The position numbers and the translations under genes were made by a program. DNA of 64,000 bases from Amycolatopsis sp. A133 (lineage in GTDB: Bacteria > Actinomycetota > Actinomycetes > Mycobacteriales > Pseudonocardiaceae): contig NZ_JAVHJU010000043.1 in the NCBI RefSeq assembly GCF_031082405.1, forward strand, positions 1 through 64,000, given 5' to 3'. How positions within the stretch are numbered: position 1 is the stretch's first letter; each line of letters starts with the position of its first letter. Of the stretch, positions 40,988 through 47,740 are shown in pieces. The notes under the pieces were generated by a model, which worked only from the letters and a program-made list of their open reading frames with translations, had not been told where the DNA came from and made no database searches.

Positions 40988-41991
40988 GGGTGGACCCCTC
41001 CGTAGAACGTCGACGCCGAGAGCGGGTGCGTGTTCCGGCGGACGGCGTCCCCGGAGTTGCCCTCGATCATCGTGACCTGGTTCCCTTCGACCTTCTCGAC
41101 GATGCCGATGTGCGTGCTCGTCGACGTGTTCTGCGGGCCGGTGCCGAAGATCAGCACGTCCCCCGGCTTCGCTTCGTGCAGCGCGTGCTTGCCGTAGGCG
41201 TGCCCGTTGCGTTCGCCCCAGTGGTAGACGTCGCCGCTGAAGGGCAGGACCGGGATCTTCACCCCGGCCTTGCGCCACATCGCCGTCGCGAACGACGAGC
41301 ACCACGCGGCAGCCGGCCCGTACGGGTTCCGGTTGCTGCCCGGCGGGTTCTCGCGCGTACCCAGTTCCTTCCGCGCCGCGTGGACGATCTCCTTGCCCCG
41401 TCCCGAAACCTTGCTGGGGTGCGTCGCCTTCGCCGTCTTGTCCGCGACGTGATCGTGGGCCAGGTCCTTCCGCAGCTCGTGCAGCTTCTTCGCCGCCGCC
41501 TTGAGTTCCGCGTCGACGTGCCGCAGGGTCGACGCCGACTGCCGCGTGTAGCGTGGGGCCAGGTCGGCGGCGTGCCCGACGGCCCGCATCAGCGCCGCCT
41601 GCGTCCCGGCCGCGACACCGGCGTCGAGAACCTGCTTGGCCTGGGCGGTGAACTCGTCGACCAGCCGCTGCACGGCCGTGTGCCCGCTGTCCACTGTGGA
41701 CGCCACGTGCGCGACGACCTTCTCCGCCGCCGCGCCGGCCGCGCCGGTGATCCGCAGCTCCTTCGTCAGCTTCGCGCTTTGGTGGCGGAAGCCGTCGGCG
41801 CCGCGGCCGTGCCAGTGTTCCAGGACCGTGGTGCTTTCCTTGTGGTAGGCGTCGTGCTGGGCGTCCAGCGCCCCGGCCACCCGGTGCAGGGCGTATTCGG
41901 CGCGGACGGCGTCTTCCGCCTTCCCGGCGAGCTTGTTGCGGTGCGCGATGAGGTCCTTCGCGAAGGAGCGCGCGAGCGCGGCGGTGTCCAT
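40984..41991 (-). CDS. CHAP-domain peptidoglycan hydrolase with WXG100-like N-terminus
   Basis: 335 aa. Residues 1-190 are a long helical region, with TTVLEHWHGRGADGFRHQSA resembling the W-x-G turn of WXG100 proteins. The C-terminal CHAP domain (about 205-335) has NPYGPAAAWCSSFATAMW with the catalytic Cys, GDVLIFGTG, and THIGIVEKVEGNQVTMIEGNSG with the His. No signal peptide, so export by a type VII (ESX) system is suggested. It would cleave peptidoglycan amide or peptide bonds. The gene starts immediately after the transglycosylase stop (TGAGATG). Confidence 0.82.
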   Translation of the reverse strand: MDTAALARSFAKDLIAHRNKLAGKAEDAVRAEYALHRVAGALDAQHDAYHKESTTVLEHWHGRGADGFRHQSAKLTKELRITGAAGAAAEKVVAHVASTVDSGHTAVQRLVDEFTAQAKQVLDAGVAAGTQAALMRAVGHAADLAPRYTRQSASTLRHVDAELKAAAKKLHELRKDLAHDHVADKTAKATHPSKVSGRGKEIVHAARKELGTRENPPGSNRNPYGPAAAWCSSFATAMWRKAGVKIPVLPFSGDVYHWGERNGHAYGKHALHEAKPGDVLIFGTGPQNTSTSTHIGIVEKVEGNQVTMIEGNSGDAVRRNTHPLSASTFYGGVHP

Positions 41992-41992
41992 C

Positions 41993-42712
41993 TCAGCCCT
42001 TCCCGTGCAGCGCGGCGGCGGTGGCCGTCTCGTGGTCGCGATAGGACTTCGCGGCTTTCCCGGCCGCCGACGCGAGCCCGTCGGCGTGCGCGCCGACGCC
42101 GTTGACCTGCCGCTGCAGGGCTAGGCCGAACCCGGCCAGCGCGTCGGCGAACCCCGACTCCTCACCGATCTTCCCGAAGCTGTCGCGGGCGATCTCGCGG
42201 ACGTCGCGCAGCTGCCCGGTCGCGGTGCCCAACGCATCGGCGACGTGCCGGGTCCGGCGCACATAGGAGTGCAGCACCGCGTCGTCCACCCGCAGCGGGC
42301 TGCCACCCGAGCTCGCACCACCGCTGGCTTTCCCGTGGTGCGCGGTGACGTCCCGGGCGGCCTCGCGCGCGGCCGCCAGGTGGTGCTGGTACGCCCCGTT
42401 CGTGTACGTCGACCAGGGCGTGAAGTCGTGGCCGTCGCCCGAAATGCGGTTCGCGACCCTCGCGTTGGTGTCCGGGTCGAACAGCTGGTCGTCGGACTTC
42501 AGGTGGTACTGCCGGCGCCGTTCCGGGCCGAGCGCGCCCAGCATGTTGATCTGCCAGAGGCCGTAGGAGTCGTCCGGCGGAGTGGCGTTGTGCGCGGTCG
42601 TCCGCCCGCCGGACTCGGCCAGCGCGACCGCGACCGCGGTGCTCAGGCCCGGCCCGCGGAACCCGGCCGCGTAGGCGTGCCGGGCGATCTGCTCGGCGCT
42701 CAGCTTCGTCAT
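41993..42712 (-). CDS. Lysozyme/transglycosylase-like protein with WXG100-like C-terminus
   Basis: 239 aa. Residues 1-130 form a lysozyme-like domain: AGFRGPGLSTAVAVALAESGG with a probable catalytic Glu, DDSYGLWQINM (the GLxQI motif of transglycosylases), and SGDGHDFTPWSTYTNGAY. Residues 140-239 are long helices of the ESX-substrate type (VLHSYVRRTRHVADALGTATGQLRDVREI). No signal peptide. First gene of the four-gene operon. The order of modules is the mirror image of the CHAP protein. Confidence 0.82.
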   Translation of the reverse strand: MTKLSAEQIARHAYAAGFRGPGLSTAVAVALAESGGRTTAHNATPPDDSYGLWQINMLGALGPERRRQYHLKSDDQLFDPDTNARVANRISGDGHDFTPWSTYTNGAYQHHLAAAREAARDVTAHHGKASGGASSGGSPLRVDDAVLHSYVRRTRHVADALGTATGQLRDVREIARDSFGKIGEESGFADALAGFGLALQRQVNGVGAHADGLASAAGKAAKSYRDHETATAAALHGKG

Positions 42713-42903
42713 GGTCCGATCTTGTCCGTCCGGGCAGCCGTTCCGGTAGGCGTGCTGCACGCAGGGACAAGCCGGGTGCACGCTCGGCGAGGGGGCGCCG
42801 GCTTCGCGAACGAGTCCGCCAAAAGCTTCGCCCCGAGCTTCGGCACTTGTGCACGGCGCCTGAGGACTGTCACCAACCCCTTGCGGTGCGTAGTATCGGC
42901 TGG

Positions 42904-43881
42904 GTGATCGAGCTCGTGCTGGGGACGCTCGACCTGGCGAAGGTGCGGTTCGCCCGCTCGCCGATGGAAGAGCTCCGCAGCAGCGTCTCCGTGCTGGCGG
43001 GCCGGTGGGGAGCGGACCTGCACCGCCCGTGGGTGTCGGTGGCCCGGGCCCGGCTGGCCGGCCTCGACCTCACGGTGCTGTTCACCCTGCTGTCGATCGA
43101 CCACGGCTTCCCGGGGTTCCTGAACCCGCTGACGGAGCCCGGCGATACCTTCGCCGACCAGCTCGAGCGCGTGCGCGCCACGAACGACGCCGATCTCCGG
43201 TGCGACTTCGACGAATTCTGGACGCCGGCGGAGCTTCCTCCGGCGCTGCGGCCGCTGTACGACGATCCCGGGCGTGCGCTCGGGCCGTTCTGCGACCTGC
43301 TCACCGAGTACTGGCGCGCCACGATCGAGCCGGTGTGGCCGCGGCTGTGCGCGCTGCACGAAGCCGACCTCGCCCACCGGTCGGCGAGGCTGACCCGCGG
43401 CGGCCTCGCCCGCCTCTTCGACGACCTCCACCCGCAGATCGAGTACGCGGACGACCGGCTCCGCATCCTGCTGCCGCACCACGACGTCCGGCACCCGGTG
43501 AACGGCGTGGGCGTGCTGCTCAAGCCGAGTGCGTTCATCTGGCCGAAGCTCAGCATCTGCGACGGCCACGACGAAGTCTCGATCGGGTACCCCGCGCGCG
43601 GTATCGGCGGGCTTTGGACCCAGGCACCGCCGGTCGCGGACACCCCGCTGGCGGACCTGGTCGGCCGCAGCCGGGCGACGTTGCTCGCGTTGCTCGACCT
43701 GCCCCGGTCGACCACGGAACTCGCGGAGCAGCTCGGCGTCACGCCCGCAACGGTGAGCGAACACCTCGCTGTGCTGCGCCTGAACAACCTGGTTCACTCC
43801 CGCCGCGCCGGCCGGGTCGTGCTCTACGAACGCACCCCGCGCGGTGCCGGCCTGGTGCACGGGGATTCGGTCCTGCCCTAA
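42904..43881 (+). CDS. ArsR-type winged-helix regulator (DUF5937-like)
   Basis: 325 aa. The C-terminal helix-turn-helix is clear: LLALLDLPRSTTELAEQLGVTPATVSEHLAVLRLNNLVHSRRAGRVVLYERT. The first ~240 residues are the DUF5937-type ligand region (LDLAKVRFARSPMEELRSSVSVLAG). GTG 42904 gives the usual N terminus; the frame is open further upstream without support. Divergent from the hydrolase operon, which it may control. The ligand is unknown. Confidence 0.88.
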   Translation: MIELVLGTLDLAKVRFARSPMEELRSSVSVLAGRWGADLHRPWVSVARARLAGLDLTVLFTLLSIDHGFPGFLNPLTEPGDTFADQLERVRATNDADLRCDFDEFWTPAELPPALRPLYDDPGRALGPFCDLLTEYWRATIEPVWPRLCALHEADLAHRSARLTRGGLARLFDDLHPQIEYADDRLRILLPHHDVRHPVNGVGVLLKPSAFIWPKLSICDGHDEVSIGYPARGIGGLWTQAPPVADTPLADLVGRSRATLLALLDLPRSTTELAEQLGVTPATVSEHLAVLRLNNLVHSRRAGRVVLYERTPRGAGLVHGDSVLP

Positions 43882-43993
43882 TCGTCGCGCCGCCGCGGCC
43901 ACCTGACGACGATGGGAACACGGTGCCGGCGTGCCCACGGCGGCCCGCGCCTCGCGATGAAGCGAGACCATTTCGGGGAACCGGGGAAATATC

Positions 43994-44572
43994 ATGCACA
44001 AAGAATTGCCCGCAGCACCATTGCTTCGCGACGCCTCGCTCGGTATGGATACGGCGTGGCGGGCAATCGTGCGTCAATACACACCACTCGTCTTCGCGGT
44101 CTGCCGCCGCCTCGGTATCGGGAACGCGGACGCTGACGACGTTTGCGGCTCGGTGTGGTTGAAGCTGATGACAAATCTCGATCGCATCCACGAGCCGGAG
44201 GCACTGCCCGGCTGGCTGCGGACCGTCACCCGGCGCGAGTGCCTGCAGGTGCTGCGGCACAGGCAGCGCCAGATCCCCACCGATCCTGCACTTTTCCGCG
44301 AGGTGGTGGCGCCCGGATTCGACGCCGACCTGCACGGCCGCGAGCTGCGGGACACGGCCCGGCACATCACCGCAGCGTTGCCCGGCCGGGACCGGCGGCT
44401 GCTCTCGCTGCTGTTCGGCGACCCCGCCAAGACCTACCGGGAAATCAGCGAGATCCTGGGCATTCCGATCGGCTCGATCGGACCGTCCAGAGCCCGGTGC
44501 CTGGCCAGAGCCCGGCGCACCCCGGCCGCCGCGGCGCTGAACGACCTCCGAAGCGATCAGCTCGCCGGCTGA
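43994..44572 (+). CDS. Sigma-70 family (ECF-like) sigma factor
   Basis: 192 aa. Region 2: AIVRQYTPLVFAVCRRLGIGNADADDVCGSVWLKLM. Region 4: LPGRDRRLLSLLFGDPAKTYREISEILGIPIGSIGPSRARCLARARR. ATG 43994 has GGGGAAATATC upstream. No anti-sigma gene nearby. It belongs to the cluster of regulators before the NRPS genes. Its 3' end overlaps the decayed NB-ARC remnant on the other strand. Confidence 0.88.
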   Translation: MHKELPAAPLLRDASLGMDTAWRAIVRQYTPLVFAVCRRLGIGNADADDVCGSVWLKLMTNLDRIHEPEALPGWLRTVTRRECLQVLRHRQRQIPTDPALFREVVAPGFDADLHGRELRDTARHITAALPGRDRRLLSLLFGDPAKTYREISEILGIPIGSIGPSRARCLARARRTPAAAALNDLRSDQLAG

Positions 44573-44935
44573 TACCACGTCGGGACCCGGGTCCGCACGG
44601 CCTCGGCGTCGGCGGGCGTGGTCAGGTTGTCCAGGACGAGCAGCCGGTCACCGGCGCTGCCGAGCCACCGGATCGCCACTTCGACGTGCTCGCTGACAAG
44701 CAGGGCTGCGGCATCCGGCGCAACGGCCACGGCCGGCTCGCCCAGCCCGGCCCGGATCTCGGCGGGAGAGCCGTGATCCACGAGGTGAACCGGTCGGCGT
44801 GGAGGTGCGCGTATCGCGTCACCAGAGTGCTTTTCCCGCCCAGGCCGAGCACGACCACGATCGGCTCCTCCTCGCGGAGGAGGCGGTCCAGGCCGGCGAA
44901 ACCGGTACCGTGACGAGAAACCCCGAAACGGCCCA
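44557..44935 (-). pseudogene. Decayed NB-ARC/STAND ATPase fragment
   Basis: Two reading frames carry consecutive parts of one ATPase. The first (about 44935-44790) reads GVGRFGVSRHG ... EEPIVVVLGLGGKSTLV, with the Walker A shortened (GLGG-KST instead of GxGGxGKST). The second (44790-44557) reads DHGSPAEIRAGLGEPAVAVA ... LLVLDNLTTPADAEAV, containing the Walker B. A frameshift near 44790 and the shortened Walker A make it nonfunctional; no sensor or effector part remains. Intact relatives in actinomycetes are NB-ARC/TPR proteins. From here to 45490 no other gene is supported. Confidence 0.72.
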
Positions 44936-45042
44936 CGCCTTTCGGAGGGTTTCGCTGGTGCGGACATCGGCCGAAAGCACTAGGGGCAGCAATTCGGGAC
45001 TGGTCTCCGGTGCTGTTGAGGCGGGTGGCGAATCTGCTGGTC

Positions 45043-45065
45043 AACGGGCAAGGTTTCTGCCCGTT
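45043..45065. terminator. Hairpin in the gap before the XRE regulator
   Basis: AACGGGCA and TGCCCGTT form an 8-bp perfect stem around AGGTTTC. There is no T-tract. A second hairpin, CCGCGGC/GCCGCGG with a GCTTCG loop, lies at 45234-45253. They lie in about 550 bp without a gene (44936-45490); the rest of that stretch shows nothing further that I can name. Possible terminators or leader structures. Confidence 0.3.
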
Positions 45066-45490
45066 GGGTCAGACGAAGTGGCCACTGCCGGACGGCGAAT
45101 GCTACGTTCGAACGAGATTCTCTCGTGCAAGATGGATCAGTTCCGGCCGGTCCTTGTCCCCCGCAAGAGCCACATCCAGTGTCCACCCAGCGGTGATGTC
45201 CTCGCTTCGCCGGATCTCTAGCGTACGACGTAGCCGCGGCGCTTCGGCCGCGGGAGCTTACGGGGAGTTTGTCATGCGATCGATCCTGCGTCCGGCGCCG
45301 CGACCCACCGTCCCAGCCGGGGGAGGCGCGGGGGTCCGGGCCGCCGGACGGTGATCGGTCAGCGGTTCACGCTCGGCATGCCGAGTTCCCGCGGGAGAAC
45401 TCATGGGGGTCAGATGGGTCACCACCGCACGTCGCCGTCCGGCAGCGGACACGTCGCAACGGTCGGCGGAATCGAGGCAGCGGAGCGGGG

Positions 45491-46399
45491 ATGCCCGTTC
45501 GGGAGCCGGTGTCCCAGCGCCTGCGTGGGGTGGTGCGGCCGATGCGGGAGCGCACCGCACTGACCATGCGCGACGCGCTGGCCGATTTCCTCCGCCGGCG
45601 GCGGGACGCGTTGTCACCGCAGGCGGTCGGCTTGGGGTTCGGCCGGCGGCGCCGGACGCCGGGACTGCGCCGAGACGAGGTGGCGCGCCTGGCGAACATG
45701 TCGGCGACCTACTACGAGCGGCTGGAGCAGGGACGCGGCCCGCAGCCCTCGGCCGCCATCCTCGCCGGGCTCGCGCACGCGTTGCGGCTGGACCGGGACG
45801 AACGGGCCTACCTGTACCGGCTGGCGGGACACGCCGAGCCGGCCGCGGCGACCACGGACGGTGGCGCCGACACCCGGCTGCTGTCGGTCATGCGGGCGGT
45901 GGCGGCGACGTCTCCGGCGTTCGCCGCCGACGATCTGGGCACCGTCTTGGCCCAGAACGAGCCGCACACCAAGCTGTTCGGCCTCGCCGCGGGCCTGCCG
46001 GGCTGGGAGGGAAATCTGTTCTGGTGCTGGTTCGCCTCACACCGGTGGCGGCGGTACGTGCTGAACCCGGCCGACCAGCAGGAGTCCATCGGCCGTGCCT
46101 ACGCCGCCTACCTGCGCACGATCGTGGCCAAACGCGGCTACGACGCGGCCGCGGTGGCGCTGGTCGGGGATCTCCGCGCCGCGAGTGCCGAGTTCGCGGC
46201 CCTGTGGGACGACCACCGGGTGTCCCGGCCCCCGTCCTCGCCGGTGCTGATCGTGCAGGACGAACGCGTCGGCCGCCTGGACTTCGACCACGCGCTGATG
46301 GTCAGCCCGCAGTCACGCCAGTGCCTGTACTCGCTCCACGCGGTCCACGGCACCCCCACCCAGCAACGTATCACCGAGCTCCTCGACCGCGGCCGGTGA
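45491..46399 (+). CDS. XRE-family regulator with MLTR-type ligand domain
   Basis: 302 aa. HTH: LADFLRRRRDALSPQAVGLGFGRRRRTPGLRRDEVARLANMSATYYERLEQGRG, the RRTPGLRRDEVA signature of this group. The ligand domain follows, with VLAQNEPHTKLFG and LYSLHAVHGTPTQQRI. ATG 45491 follows GGAGCGGGG; ATG 45543 and 45567 are shorter options. It sits in the regulator group upstream of the NRPS cluster; an oxidoreductase target is typical but none is adjacent. Confidence 0.88.
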   Translation: MPVREPVSQRLRGVVRPMRERTALTMRDALADFLRRRRDALSPQAVGLGFGRRRRTPGLRRDEVARLANMSATYYERLEQGRGPQPSAAILAGLAHALRLDRDERAYLYRLAGHAEPAAATTDGGADTRLLSVMRAVAATSPAFAADDLGTVLAQNEPHTKLFGLAAGLPGWEGNLFWCWFASHRWRRYVLNPADQQESIGRAYAAYLRTIVAKRGYDAAAVALVGDLRAASAEFAALWDDHRVSRPPSSPVLIVQDERVGRLDFDHALMVSPQSRQCLYSLHAVHGTPTQQRITELLDRGR

Positions 46400-46527
46400 T
46401 AGCGCTATCCACGTATCGAGAGTACGTGGCTAAGCCCGCCTGCCGACCGTAGCGTTCGACAATGAATTCCCGGAAAAACCCGGATCGGGGGAAGATTGTG
46501 GCAGCAATCCGAAGTATGCGGCAAACG

Positions 46528-46575
46528 GAGCAATGTCTTGCGCTGTCCGTTCTTTGACAATACCGGACATTGCTC
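46528..46575. promoter_or_regulatory. Nested inverted repeats upstream of the AraC gene
   Basis: GAGCAATGTC (46528-46537) and GACATTGCTC (46566-46575) are perfect reverse complements. Inside them TGTCCG (46544-46549) and CGGACA (46564-46569) also pair. The site is about 110-160 bp before the AraC start in a 284-bp gap. It may be the site for AraC autoregulation or for the upstream XRE regulator. Confidence 0.4.
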
Positions 46576-46683
46576 ACCGACCGTGATCGTTCTGCTGGTT
46601 CCATGAATTCCTGCCATTCGCGGTCCACCCTCTGCCCGTGACCGGCGACGTGCTCGCTTCCGACGAACGAGGAGAGACGCTGC

Positions 46684-47526
46684 ATGACTGCGCCGAGCCA
46701 AGCTCTCGACCACCGGTCCTTGATAGTGGAAAAGCACGCTTCCGGCGCGAACGGCGACCTCTTGCGCTGCCGGCCGTCGGGCAGCTGGCTCGCCATCATC
46801 GCCCTGCTGCGGGGGGCGTGCCGGATCGAGGGCCAGGACCGGCGTGGCCGACGGGGCGTCACGCTCCTCACCGGCGAGATCTGCCGGGTGGCGCCCAGCG
46901 CCCAGGTGCGGCTCCGCCGGACACCGCCGGATTACCCGCCGTTCGAAGTCGCCTACATCTGGCTGTCCGTCGAGGTGCTCCACGAGGTCGCGGGCAAATG
47001 CCCCGAAACCACGTTCCGAGATCCAGCCGAACTACACACCCTGCAGGAATTCGATTCACACGTCGCATCCATGGCACCCGTACTGCTTCATGACCAAGAT
47101 GCCGCCGCCGACGACTGCCGCGCGAACATCGCCGCTCACTACCTGGCCACGCACCTGCTCTACCCACGACGCATCGTGGCGGCCCGGGAGGGAAATCTCA
47201 CCTCGGAACAGTTGTCCGCGGTGACCGGATACATGCTCGAGCACCTGAGTTCCGGAGTCACTCTCGACCAGCTGGCCGAGCAGGCCGGAGTAAGCCGTTA
47301 CCACTTCATCCGCCAGTTCGCCGCCACCACCGGAAAAACACCGATGAAATATCTGGCCGAATTGCGCATCGACGCCGCGCGCCACCGCCTGACGGCCGAC
47401 AGCGAGCCGATCTCCCGGGTCGGCAGGCGGTGCGGCTTCCCCAATCCGGACAACTTCGCCCGCACGTTCCGCAAGCACGTGGGGTGCACACCCTCGCAGT
47501 ACCGGATGCGGACCCGGCCGGCGTGA
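46684..47526 (+). CDS. AraC-family transcriptional activator
   Basis: 280 aa. The N-terminal ~170 residues form a cupin-like effector domain (GRRGVTLLTGEICRVAPSAQ). Two HTH units at the C-terminus: VTLDQLAEQAGVSRYHFIRQFAATTGKTPMKYLAELRIDAAR and SRVGRRCGFPNPDNFARTFRKHVGCTPSQYR. ATG 46684 with GAGGAGA upstream. Candidate pathway regulator of the NRPS cluster; the inducer is unknown. It is followed by a 214-bp gap (47527-47740) without a gene. Confidence 0.9.
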   Translation: MTAPSQALDHRSLIVEKHASGANGDLLRCRPSGSWLAIIALLRGACRIEGQDRRGRRGVTLLTGEICRVAPSAQVRLRRTPPDYPPFEVAYIWLSVEVLHEVAGKCPETTFRDPAELHTLQEFDSHVASMAPVLLHDQDAAADDCRANIAAHYLATHLLYPRRIVAAREGNLTSEQLSAVTGYMLEHLSSGVTLDQLAEQAGVSRYHFIRQFAATTGKTPMKYLAELRIDAARHRLTADSEPISRVGRRCGFPNPDNFARTFRKHVGCTPSQYRMRTRPA

Positions 47527-47740
47527 CCGCGCAACATGGGCCGGGGAACGAGCAACATCCGACATTCCTGGACCCGAGGTCGGCCGTACAGTATTCACCG
47601 TGCCTTCAGGGAGTACGTTGCCGGGAAACGCCGGATTTCGGCCGCCGCCGGCTCGTTTCGCCGGCCGTGTACCGAATGGACCGGCGCCGGGGGAAGTTCG
47701 CCGGCAGGAATGGTGAAGGTGGATCCGGGAAAGGGAGGTC

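Noticed and set aside
40984..42712. Prophage lysis cassette
   Set aside because: CHAP and lysozyme-like genes suggested phage lysins, but there is no holin, no phage structural gene, and both proteins carry WXG-like helices and small bacterial partner genes.
44980..45186. 68-aa minus-strand frame near the ATPase remnant
   Set aside because: No RBS, Cys/Gln-rich without pattern, and overlaps the hairpin region; probably chance.
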